64,000 nt of DNA from NCBI RefSeq assembly GCF_004379255.2, contig NW_024599210.1, positions 31,836-95,835 on the forward strand, written 5' to 3'. The position numbers and the translations under genes were made by a program. The DNA is from Salvia splendens (taxonomy: Eukaryota; Streptophyta; Magnoliopsida; Lamiales; Lamiaceae). The notes under the pieces were generated by a model, which had not been told where the DNA came from, did no database searches, and worked only from the letters and a program-made list of their open reading frames with translations. This document shows, piece by piece, positions 22,218-32,361 of this stretch; positions within the stretch are counted from its first letter, which is position 1, and each line of letters opens with the position of its first letter.

Positions 22218-23752
22218 TGATAAGGCTAATTTCATGCATCGGTCTAGGGGTTCATTTCATGAAATTACTGGGTCTAACACACGTTTTAAGCCAGGTGTGT
22301 GAAGATTTTCGCCAGGTCCAGCAAAGGAGGGAGACAGTTGCGTGGACCTAGGAAGAAGGCGAAAAGTGGACATTATGCGGAAAATTGCTCGACGGAGGAA
22401 GCCTCGGAGTTGAAGGGTAGAATAGAGATTTCTTATGTCCGCGTCTATAAAAGGGAGAAGCATGCACGCTGGAGGGATCTTCTCGGTTGGAGACCTCGAG
22501 AACAGCTTGTAGCTTAGTTCACTTTTTCACACACTTGGGTTCTTTCGTGGGGAGATTCAGGGCGTACTTGGGGTTCACCTCTAGTTTTCATACATTTCGA
22601 TCTGGTCGTAACACCGTCCTTCTTTAGGGCGAAGAAACAATTTATTTTCCGTTTTCGTTTCTGCTGAATTCGCCGAGATTCGCTGTTCGAAGCTCGGACC
22701 TCTTTGTTTTCTGGATATTTCTCTGTTTTTATGCAAGTTTCGTTTTAGCTTATGCCGATTGTGTTTATCTTTGTTTGTTGATTATGTTTACTTGAATTCT
22801 GAGTTGGATTGTTGGAGTTGGTTGTTTTCGAGGTTGTTTTCTGGATTATTGCAGGTTCGTGGTTGGATCTGGGAGAATGGAGTTTGTTTGTGGATGAATC
22901 GGGTTTTTAACTTGCTGATGTTGTAAGGTTGTCTGTGATTGTTGGGATTTGGAGTTGATCTGAGCAGATCTATGAGAATCGGAGTTATGGAGTTGATTTT
23001 GCTGGGTGTTGAGTTCGGATGGCTTGGATCCGGAGTGGATTAAGAATTCGACGTGAATTTGAGCCGTGTTGATTTAATTTTATGCCTAGCCTACGTGTTT
23101 TCATTTCATTTCTCCTAGTTTATGTAGATCTGACGTACGTCCGATTCGTAGCAAGTTTTCGGCGTCCCGATTTCTATATTCTGTTCGAATCTAGGAGTAT
23201 GCTCTGTTTTCTTCATTTACGCGTCTGAGTTGGTTAGGAAATGGCATGAGTTTGTTAGTTGCAGCTTTTTCCGTACTTACCTTATTTGAATGTCATGGTC
23301 CCCACTTTTTAATTCTCTCTGCCTAGTCATATTTAATCAGTCATTTACACGGTCAAGTGAGTAATTGTTTCTTTCGGCGTTGATGTCTGATTTTATAAGT
23401 GTCCTGTGTCCTAGGTCTAGCATTTAATTTCCGTGCCTAGGTCTAGTGGTAGTTTAAACCTCAACCCTTTTGCGTGGCAGCAGCCGCTTGTTTCCAGAGT
23501 CTCTAAACTCTACTTCACGACTCCATCTTCGTGGGATCGACCCCACTTCCCTATACTAATCCATAGTATTCGGGTTGAGGGATTTAATTTTTGAAGGGGA
23601 GTCGAGTGTGTCCAACGACAAAAACACTCTGTGTTCCTTGAGTTCCTGGACCTAGTGATCCAGCGGATTTAAGAAGCGCGGTGTCTTGACCAAGCACTTG
23701 CATAGTTTTCCCTGTAAGCACACGAAGACACGATCCGACCTGTCCCACTTCA
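22218..23752 (+). repeat. 3' LTR of the plus-strand Athila-type element
   Basis: It runs from TGATAAGG to CCACTTCA, followed by TTGAC. It matches the 5' LTR closely and keeps a block of roughly 85-95 bases (about 23112-23206) absent from it. TATAAAAG at 22446-22453. Confidence 0.92.
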
Positions 23753-24585
23753 TTGACGAACTAAAATGTATATCTACCTACGAGAAAGCATAAACAAGGC
23801 GGAACTAAAGCAAACGAAAACAATCAAAGCAGAAAACATCAGATCTAACACAACTTGAACTAGAAACTCCATTTCATTAATGAACTTTGAAAAACGTAAC
23901 TGAAACAGAATTCCAGACAAGGAATTAAAAAGCGATTCTCAACGGAAAGGAAACTAGAGTATCAACTGGAAGAATAATATTAAAAACAACTAAGCTACGA
24001 AAGCGATGAACTAAAAACAAAATAGAAATTATTTTAATTCCTCGGGGTTCAACAAAAACTCCAACTATGAAAGTTTCTACGCAGATCTAGGTCCCTCCTT
24101 CCTTGACGAGGAAGAAGAGATGAAAACTGAGGTGGAGATGGCGACTCCTGCTGTAGCTAGCTAACTTCCTACTCTATGCTAAAAACTAAAGTGAAAATGA
24201 GGTGACTGAAGGTGATGATGGTGTCGAACTCTCCTTCTTGTTTGCACTCTCTCCATATTTATTGGACGATGTTGGCAAGCCCATCCTATCTTGACAATTA
24301 TGCCCTTGAGATGGCATCTTTCTTTCTCTCTCCTATGACTCATCACTTCATGTGGTAAACTCCACTTGATCAACTTGTCGGCTAGTCAGGCTTCGCAACT
24401 GATCAACTTAGCTTCATTTTTGGTCAAGTTTTCGCTCTTTTTCCGAGTTGATCAAGTTGATTCTGCACTTGCCGCTTTTGCACTTTATAGCCCCTGCACA
24501 TTCAATTTCACCATTCTTTTCGCACATTATCAGCTATGTTAGTGTAATAAACCCTATAAAACCATGCTTGTAACGAGCCCTATCA
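23753..24585 (-). repeat. 5' LTR (right copy), outer segment, minus Athila-type element
   Basis: It resumes the LTR interrupted at 10060 and matches 615-1458 of the left LTR, with an early TTGAC duplication (23753-23757). It ends CCCTATCA at 24585, the LTR terminus. Confidence 0.85.
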
Positions 24586-25086
24586 CTGTTGTATCGATCT
24601 GTTGAGCTTTAGGATTCGATCTGTTGCTTTAATTTTTTCAGTTCGAGTTGGTCGGCTTGATTAATTAATTTCATTCCGTCAAACTGATTATGATTGGCCA
24701 TATGATTGGTGTGCATCTGGCGCCAGTCGATTTTACCACAAATTCAATCTGCCGCCGATATGAGTCGTCCTCTTCTTGAGGGGTAGTGGTCGACTTGTTT
24801 AGTGCGGTGACTAATTTGTGTGATCTGCTTCTCTAAAATTATATTTGAGCCCATCAATGTTAATTGTCTTGTGTCGGTGTTATTATTGTTTCTAAATCCT
24901 GATGGAGTAATGTGGTTCCTTTTACTTGTTGACCTTTTGCACACACACTCCCTTCTGAGGTTGCATCACAATACTCCCTCTGTGTTCGAGCTCCTAGTTT
25001 TGTTTATAGTTTGTAGTTAACTCAGCTCCTGATTGCATACTGTGGTCCCTTGATATGATTCATCTTCGATCTCTCCATTTTGCAGT
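24586..25086. other. Noncoding sequence left of the transposase remnant
   Basis: No gene or clear terminal inverted repeat seen. It may be the 5' part of the PIF/Harbinger element or its flanking DNA. Confidence 0.4.
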
Positions 25087-26506
25087 ATGGAAGACAGAAG
25101 GAAAAAAAATGGTATGGAGGTCGAGACCGCAGTAGTAATGATCGAGGAAATTATCCGTGACCATCAACAAAACTACTTCCCTATTTTCAATATGGTTCGC
25201 AGCATGGTATATAATTCCCAAAACAACCGGGATGATGATACCCGTGTCTTATACAACATGACAACCAAAATACCGACAAAAGTCACACATATGAACCGAC
25301 TTACAAGGGTGACTGATGTGAACTGCATCAACAATCTGCAGATGGACCGCAACGCTTTTGGGCGTCTGTGACCCATACTTCGTGATAGGTATGGTTTAGA
25401 GGACCAAAGGTATCTTCGCGTGGAGGAGCAGGTTGCAATGTTCCTTAGCACTCTTGCCCACCACACAAAAACTCGTGTAGTTGGGTTCAACTTCCTTCCG
25501 TCGAAGCATATTGTGAGTCGCTACATGCATGACGTTATGTGCACCGTTATTCAGCTGCACAAAACTCTTTTTGTGCAACCGTTGCCGGTTGATGACAATT
25601 GTGACGACCCAAGATGGAAATGGTTTAAGGTAAGCAAATCATTATCCAAATAAATGGCTTAGTCCTCGGGTTTGTGCTTAATTACTTTAACGTAACACAG
25701 GGCTACCTTGGTGCGCTGGACGGGACATACGTTAACGTCCGTGTTAGTAGAGCTGATGCTCCTCATTACAGGTCTAGGAAGGGTGAAATCGCAACGAACA
25801 CACTGGCTGTGTGCGACAGGTTTCTTCAGTTTGTGTACATACTATCGGGTTAGGAGGGATCCGTGGCTGATTCAAGGGGTTTTTCGGGATGTTGTATCTC
25901 TACCCAACGGTCTCAAAGTTCCCAAAGGTATAAACCAGAGATTGTGATCCATAGCTTGGATTGTCTATTTTTTTTTTGAAGAGTCAACCCATTTTTGATA
26001 TCCACCTTCTGCATCTAACCTATTGTTTGACATAGGTTTCTACTACTTGTGTGACAACGGGTATGCCAACAACAAAGGTTTCCTAACACCTTTTAAAGGC
26101 GTCCATTACCATCTCAAGGAATGAGGGCCTACCAATCAGAGACCAAACTCACCCAAGGAAATGTTCAACAAGCGACATACAATGGCCCGTAATGTAATCG
26201 AGCGTACGTTTGCAGTTTTGAAGATGCGGTAGGGTATATTGCATAGTGCTAGTTTCTACCTGATCGAGACGCAAACCTGTCTGATTATGTGTTGTTTCCT
26301 GCTGCATAATTATGTCAGAGGGGAGATGGGGGTGGATCCGGTGGAAGCTGAGCTAGACGAGAGTGGCGAAGATGGAGATGGGGAGCCCACAGTCACACAA
26401 GTAGAACCACCTTTCGATGTCCAGTTCGTCGACACAATTGAAGCTTCACCCAGTTGGAATAAAAAAAGCGTGTTGATTTGGCGAACTACATGTGGGACAA
26501 TCAGTA
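25087..26506 (+). pseudogene. PIF/Harbinger transposase, broken, with two introns
   Basis: Exon 1 (25087-25629) has an N-terminal helix-rich part, one in-frame TGA (25369-25371), then RYLRVEEQVAMFLSTLAHH and DDPRWKWFK. An intron with GTAAG...ACAG ends (about 25630-25700) leads to YLGALDGTYVNVRV (first Asp), YRSRKGEIATNTLAVCD and FVYILSG, then a TAG where Trp is usual and a one-base shift. A second intron (about 25926-26036, GTATA...CATAG) leads to FYYLCDNGYANNKGFLTPFKG (second Asp) and NVIERTFAVLKMR (catalytic Glu). Trp is replaced by TGA after HYHLKE and by TAG after LKMR. A shift in an A-run precedes a family-like end (RVDLANYMWDNQ, stop 26504-26506). The enzyme would cut and paste DNA; this copy is dead. 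Confidence 0.86.
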
Positions 26507-26936
26507 GGTGTTATCTCTGTCCATGCGGTTGGATGGCTGATGATTAATATCCGTTGGGAGTTATGTGATTTGTGTGTCGAACCCTTTTTTGTACTGTGAT
26601 TTGAACGTATGGCTTGTAGCTATGACACTTTTATGAACTGATCTTTTGTCACTTTCGTGGACGTTTCAATTTTTTTGTTCAAGACGTTTAACACACAACG
26701 CGATAATATGCCATACATAGTCCACTGTACGTGACCGAGGGCAAAACAACATATCACGCTCATACTTACATGACCTCCTACCACTGTGCATACACCGTTG
26801 ACAACATCCTACTAGTAAATCACACACGAACACCGAATACAACTTCCAGCCCATAAATCACACACTTACAACCGACATAGAAGGGACTACTGTATACAAC
26901 GAACAACCACCTACACAACAAACAAACATACGATTC
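26507..26936. other. Noncoding sequence between the transposase and B3 remnants
   Basis: No coding sequence recognised. It separates two convergent pseudogenes. Confidence 0.4.
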
Positions 26937-27822
26937 TCATGGGCTAATTTTGACAACGAAGTAGAGTTTGCTGCCCGACACTAACTGAAAAACCAACACA
27001 TTTCCAACTTTGATATCGTTTGCTTTCACGAACTCATGCCAACCACCGGCGACCCGCTTCCTCCCACTTGCTGTGGAGACGACAACATTCCAAATAGCAC
27101 CTCCAACCTCAAACTTGAACGTACACTTCGACAACATTCCAAATAGCACCTCCAAATAGCTACGCTCAGTTTGAGCTCGAGGTCTGGAGCGCGGCCGGTG
27201 CTGTCAGATTTTTTGTTGTGTTCTACCGTCTGGTTGGTGGCTGCGCCGTCATTGGGATTAAGCGGTGCATCAGCCACCGGTGGCAACTGGATGTCGAACG
27301 CATCCTCTTCTTCACCATGCTCATTGAACTCTGTGGACGATAGTGGTAACACCTTCAGTGGGCACGCCGACATTCGTATCATCGACATTTTCCCACGGCT
27401 TGAGACCCTAGTCGTATTCCGGTAGGTCTCCATGCACACCCTCGACTGGCGGGAGTGGTAGATCAAATGCGCATCACATATAAAAAACATTTTATTATTA
27501 CGTTTTATAGGTTTTCTTTCTCATTTGGTAGTCACACAAAACAAGTCGTATACCCTAAGGTTCTGGGAATGGGAAGGCCAGTGAGTACTTGAATCTTCAA
27601 ACCATGAAGAAGTCATCCTCGTTGTATGTGAATGTCAGTAAGTCCCTTTCTTTGAAATGCGAATAATGGGCAAACAAAGGCCAACCAGGACCTAGACCCC
27701 AGAGGTCATCTTGAATACCAAGCTGAACATACCATTGAGCGTGATCGGGGAGGCCCACATTTAACATTTTAGAACATGCCAAAGCTGCACCGTAGGTATC
27801 CACCTAGCCTTTGGGAAACGGC
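26937..27822 (-). pseudogene. Two-domain B3 DNA-binding protein, broken
   Basis: On the minus strand, 27822-27600 encodes a B3-like domain: a PFPKG start, LPDHAQWYVQLG, then GPGWPLFAHYSHFKERDLLTFTYNEDDFF. A TAG at 27806-27804 probably replaces Trp. A linker rich in Asp, Glu and Pro (27420-27200, HGEEEDAFDIQLPPVADAP) leads to a second B3 domain (27120-26937): VGGAIWNVVVSTASGRKRV, GGWHEFVKANDIKVG, VLVFQL and a stop at 26939-26937. A 27-base direct repeat (27080-27106 and 27129-27155, period 49) disrupts the start of domain 2. B3 proteins of the REM type are plant transcription factors. It lies between a Harbinger transposase and a Myb/SANT exon, so it may be a host fragment carried by that element. 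Confidence 0.7.
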
Positions 27823-28375
27823 TGACAAGCGAAGGTACGAGACATTCAACATTTTAGAGCTGGAAAAGTGGAACATAAAGTCTAAAGTGAGAGTAAGACT
27901 ATACCATGAAGTCATGGTGATCTTTGGGGCAGTAGTAGATCGTGAACTCGAATGGGAGGACACCAGAGTTCGGTTGTGGCCTGGTTTGGGTCAAGTGTAG
28001 CGAAAACAAACAAAGCAACTTACGTTCAACTTATGAATGGTGCACATAACATACGTAAACACACACACAAAACATCATGCATACGATTTACTTCCTTACA
28101 TTCCATAAACTGGGGGTGCTCAGGCAGCCATTGTCATCAGTAGTATCAACGTACAAGGTGTAGACGTTGAGCGAATGTGGGAGTAATAGCGGTAGTTGGG
28201 GTGAGAAGAATGAGAAGTGACTAACTTCCTTAAATAAGAGAGTTTTTGGTAGGAAGGGAATAACTCATTGTGTATGTGAAGGTGCATATGTTCTGCATGG
28301 TTGTCAGCCTGGAGAATAGGTTGGAGGTTACATATAGCAGGAGTGTAAAGGGGGTTGAAGCTCACCAAATCATAC
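27823..28375. other. Noncoding sequence between the B3 and Myb/SANT remnants
   Basis: No domain recognised. The right end holds a 5' splice-site sequence of the Myb/SANT exon (AAAG/GTATG on the minus strand at 28376/28375). A possible second exon of that gene was not found. Confidence 0.4.
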
Positions 28376-28771
28376 CTTTACAATTTGTGCCCATTGGTCG
28401 TTGGCACACTCAATTCTATGCCCACCATCTGAGTTGAACCCGATTCTGCTACTGTTAAGGATGAGGGACAATGAGTGGTAATCTCACTTCCAGGTGCCAA
28501 TCTTGGAGTTGATGTGCGCTGTGACCTTTAGCTCGGTGTTAGCGATCTCCCGTTTCAGCACGTTGTAGATCATTTTGGAGTGACCGGGGCGGAAGCCGTT
28601 GTCTGCCTTCCAGCCTCCTGCAACGATGTCATGTAAGGCCATGATCACAACCTCTTCCTCGCGCTTCAACCAAGAATGCCGCGTACGTTCGAGCTTAACA
28701 AGCCCAGACAGACCACCCGATGCTCCAACTACAACCAAAGATGGAAACACAACATAATAACAGCCGCACAT
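28376..28771 (-). pseudogene. Myb/SANT-like DNA-binding exon, probable Harbinger ORF
   Basis: The minus strand encodes a plant Myb/SANT-like domain: RHSWLKREEEVVIMALHDIV, GGWKADNGFRPGHSK, ahead of ELKVTAHINSKIGTWK. The usual continuation follows in the same frame after one TGA (28486-28484): DYHSLSLILNSSRIGFN and ANDQWAQIVK. It ends at a good 5' splice site. Plant PIF/Harbinger elements encode such a protein beside the transposase, where it helps bind element ends. Similar host proteins exist, so a host origin is possible. The in-frame stop and missing second exon mark it as broken. Confidence 0.75.
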
Positions 28772-29086
28772 TATAGAGTTCTATACTATATTTGGCTTAA
28801 AAATTAGGTTGGACACCTGATTGGCTCCCATTGTACGTAACCTTCACCTCTTCCCTTTGAGGCCATGTCTGCATCATTACACGTACAAGATAAATTCTAC
28901 CACGAACAAGATGAGGTAGTGAACATAATCGGCATTAAGGTATTCAGAGAAACGAACTGCTAGTTGCAATGTAATTAATTTTCAGCGCCAATGTATGTAA
29001 GAATGAAAAGAAAAATACACAACTGCTTCCGATGCTCGGAGGGCTGTTGTATGATCGATGGGGTTGATTGTTTGTTAGAAGCGCCA

Positions 29087-30675
29087 TGATAAGACTCGTT
29101 TCATGCATGTGTTCTGTGATTAAACTACACCTAATTCTATAATCTGACGTGCAAATGTGAGCCAGGTATGTGCGAATTCTGCCATATTCAGAGAATGAAT
29201 GGATCAATTGGGCGGATAGACGGAACAAGAGGAATGAAGTAAAAACTACTGTGCTGAGTTGATCAAGCCAGAATTGAGTGGAGCCAGCAGGAGCCCTCCC
29301 CATATCGAAGATTGAGTGTAATCCGAAGACCCCAAAAGCCAAGGGCAGAAATGACTTTTCGAGAGAATGGTACCCAAGGGATTAGAGCCTTACGCCTCTC
29401 TCTATATATAGAAAGCCCAGAGCGAGTAGGAGGAGGACGAACATGGAGATACATCGAGATACATTTTAGAATTCAGCTCTCTTCTAGGGCTGAAATGGGA
29501 GCTCACTTTACTTCACAACCTTAATTTCTATCATACACACACACTTGGTTCTAGTTTTAGTTGGTGGTAGTTTTAAATCAAGTTTGGAGTTGTGGAACGC
29601 CATCCCGAGAAGGGGTGAAGATACAATCTGTTATTTTCTTGCGTTTTTGTTACATTTCGTTTTAAGTTTCCATACTATTATCAATTCTTAATATTTTGCG
29701 AATATGTTTCCATACTGTTATCAATTCTGAATATTTTGCGAAGTAAAATGATATGGTTTCAGCTTACCTTGGTTTATTTTGTCTCCCATGCATGAATTTT
29801 CTGTTTTACCTTTGGTTTACTGAATTACGATTTTTGCTTAGTTGCGAAGAAATTATGGATAAAGTGTTTTAGGATGTTTAGATCTGGTATTTTGTGGTAG
29901 GGTAGAGTAGATCTAGGATGGTTTGTGTTGCTTGAAGGTGTGATAATGTTTGATTTAGCTTCTGCGGTCGTAGATCCGATAGCTGATTAGTGATTTCTGG
30001 ATGATTATGGCTAGGTCGTTTATTTACGTACGTGTAGTTTAATTCCTTAGCGTAGATCTGAAGGTGCAAGTTGGTTAAGTTAAGATTGTTGGGTCACAAG
30101 TGTCGGGAAATGTTCAGATCTGATTATGCTCTGTTTTCTTTTGATGCAGTGAGGAAGATGAAGTTGTTAGGAAAAGTTTACTTTATCGTACGTTTTTCAG
30201 AGGAGTGACATTCGTCTACTTTTACCTTGTTTGGCCATTTCAAGAAATTACAGTATGAGTTGATCAAGTAGGGTTTAGTTTTGTTTAGCAAGTGGATTAG
30301 TTTAGTTAGTTCAATCTCCTAGTTCTTTAGATCAAGTAGTTTAACTTATCCCACCCCGTAAAGCATGGCCGTAGTCATTCCCATTTTGTCATCAACAAAT
30401 GTAGAACACATTGTCTATGTGGGATCGATCCTTACTTCCCTTTACTAATCTATAGTATCGTGGGTTAAGGTTTTGAAAGGCCCTGAGTTCCTCCATTCGC
30501 ATCACTTAAGGTTGGATTAAGTTAAGCTGATCAGTTTGAATTTCCACTGGATCCTCTCACAAGCATTCGTAGGTAAAAGGCATACATTGACCAGCTGGAT
30601 CGGTTTGACAATCTAACTTGATCAGTCTACAATGACAAGAGAAACTCGGGAGTGACATAAACAAGCAACTTTCAC
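29087..30675 (+). repeat. Athila-like solo LTR with target duplication
   Basis: It starts TGATAAGACTCGTTTCATGC, close to the start of the LTR at 10061, and ends AACTTTCA. It is flanked on both sides by CGCCA (29082-29086 and 30676-30680). A TATATATAG sequence lies near 29403-29411, and the GGGATCGATCCTTACTTCCC region (about 30421) is shared with the Athila LTRs. No internal sequence is present, so it probably arose by recombination between two LTRs. Confidence 0.9.
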
Positions 30676-30680
30676 GCCAC

Positions 30681-31237
30681 TTCTATAGTCATCAAAACAA
30701 TAAACCATATTTAAGGCCGCTAATCGACACATTATGCAATTGGGCGGGAAGTTACCCCCTACTTACCGCCATAATTTTCAACGATTTGGGAGTGAGGACC
30801 GATTTGTGCATTAGAAGGGGAAGAGGGGTAGTTTAGTCATGCAAAATTTGTTTTCAGCCATACTCCAATTCAACCAAACTCTAGAAATTGGGCTATAATT
30901 TTTTGTTTCGACTGAACCAAACAACCCACAACTCTATCCACCCACTCATGAAAACCCATTTGCCAGGTACCCATGATAATTATTTTAGGGGCTACCAGAC
31001 GTACCCTTAGTGGATAGCGGGGCCCATATTATTATTAGTGGTTAATGGCGGGCCCTAGTGATATAACTTGTGAATAAACTGATGAATATGAATAATGAGG
31101 TAGAGAGAACTTTCCATATATAAATGGAAATTGACTATTTTTATGGAAAAGGCGGCAAAATGAAAGTGTACATATTTTTATGGAACAGAGGGAATATTGT
31201 TTAGTGGATGGAGGTAACGCGGACAATTGAAATACTA
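30681..31237. other. Noncoding sequence; possible right end of a Harbinger element
   Basis: No coding sequence. AACCAAACAACCC at 30915-30927 resembles the right terminus of some PIF/Harbinger elements, but no matching left end is visible in the window. Confidence 0.3.
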
Positions 31238-31476
31238 CTCCCTCCGTCCACGAATATGAGTCCCGTTTTTCTATTTTAGTTCTTCCGCGAATAGGAGTCC
31301 TGGTTCGCTTTTACCATAAATGGTAATAAGGTCCCACATTCCACTCACATTTCATTTATAACTAATACATACAAGCGAGACCCATATTCCATTAAAATTT
31401 TTTCACTCACTTTACTTAACATTTCTTAAAACCCGTGCCACCAAGAAATGAGACTCCTAATGGCGAGCGGAGGGGG
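31238..31476. mobile_element. Stowaway-type MITE
   Basis: Terminal CTCCCTCCGTCC on the left and GAGCGGAGGGGG on the right, flanked by TA (31236-31237, 31477-31478). About 240 bases, AT-rich, no coding sequence. These ends are typical of Stowaway (Tc1/mariner-derived) MITEs. Confidence 0.85.
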
Positions 31477-31478
31477 TA

Positions 31479-32261
31479 CTTATTTAGTGGATGGACAGAG
31501 TGAATTCAAGCTCGGGGCAGGACAGCTTGTGCATGCAATGTGTGTGGGCTAGCGGGCCAAGATGGGCCGAATTCTGCACATGCCCAATTCAGTTTTGTAT
31601 TCTTCTATTAGTACTTTTTCAAATTTAAATTGAACTTTTATAAGTTTATTTCAAGAAGATGACAATGGCGGCAGTAAGTGTTAGGTTTCAATCAGACGGG
31701 GTATTTAGAGAACTTTCCATTTTGTTACAAAGAAGAAACCTCAAATTTTAGATTAATCGGATTCGCTCGTCTATTTCTTACAAAAAAAAAAGCTTTTAAC
31801 AATAGTCAACCATACAAGATAAAATGATTACCAAATTGAAAAATATAATGGGAGAAAAAAGACAAATGAATTGAAGGTTTCTTCATTTATTTTGTTCAAC
31901 TCTATCCGATAATACTTCTGATTGACAGACAATCAATGGATATATGATCTAATAGTATGTGGGAATCGAGAGACGATCCACATACTAGAACAAAGTCGAA
32001 AACACTATAGTCAATATCCCCACGAATAAAACTAAGAATGAGGCTTTTAAGGGTCTGAGACACTATATAGAACTGTATGCTTTTAATTGACGACGCTAAA
32101 GCTTTGTAATCTATTTACTCAATTAGTTGGGAACTATTATATAATTCGCCATAGTAACTTTGTAGTCAAAATTGGATGTTTAAACTGATAATTGATACAC
32201 TAAAGTAGTGAAATAAGTAAATGCTTATGGAATTTCCTTTTTTGTCTATTTTTTAATTACT
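31479..32261. other. AT-rich noncoding sequence
   Basis: No gene, terminal repeat or LTR recognised. Confidence 0.4.
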
Positions 32262-32350
32262 CTCTCCATCCCTTATTAGATATCACATTTATTGTTTTAG
32301 TTTGTCCCAATGTAACACTTTTTTTTTGAAAAAATTATCTCTCATATTTT
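32262..32350. mobile_element. Fragment of a Stowaway-like MITE
   Basis: TACTCTCTCCATCCCTTATT followed by TTTAGTTTGTCCCA resembles the left half of Stowaway MITEs. The right end is missing. Confidence 0.5.
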
Positions 32351-32361
32351 AGAAAGAAATG

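Larger units (their letters stand above)
10061..23752 (+). mobile_element. Athila-type Ty3/gypsy retrotransposon, plus strand, full length but decayed
   Basis: It is bounded by LTRs that begin TGATAAGG and end TTCA, with the 5-bp direct duplication TTGAC on both sides. Order: 5' LTR, tRNA-Asp primer site, gag, protease, RT, RNase H, integrase, spacer, env-like ORF, 3' untranslated region, 3' LTR. Insertion is into the LTR of a related element in the opposite direction. Stops in gag, RT and integrase, frameshifts in gag, RT and the env-like ORF, a protease active-site change and an RNase H deletion show that it is non-autonomous now. Confidence 0.93.
1..24585 (-). mobile_element. Athila-type Ty3/gypsy retrotransposon, minus strand, split by a nested element
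   Basis: Reading on the minus strand from 24585 downward: 5' LTR (23753-24585, then 9802-10060), gag, RT, RNase H, integrase, env-like ORF, 3' untranslated region and 3' LTR (1-1458). The block 10061-23752 is a later insertion. Gene order, a long ORF after pol, an FMDDF-type RT motif and LTRs of about 1.5 kb point to the Athila lineage. The 3' end of the 5' LTR, the primer site and the first gag codons are missing at 9801/9802. A further deletion removes the end of gag, the protease and the start of RT. The outer left end lies off the window, so its target duplication cannot be checked. It cannot be autonomous. Confidence 0.88.

Noticed and set aside
24586..25086. Left terminal inverted repeat of the Harbinger element
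   Set aside because: No sequence complementary to AACCAAACAACCC was found before the transposase, so the element ends remain undefined.
28944..29342. 132-codon open frame on the minus strand
   Set aside because: It crosses the solo-LTR boundary and target duplication at 29082-29087; no domain.
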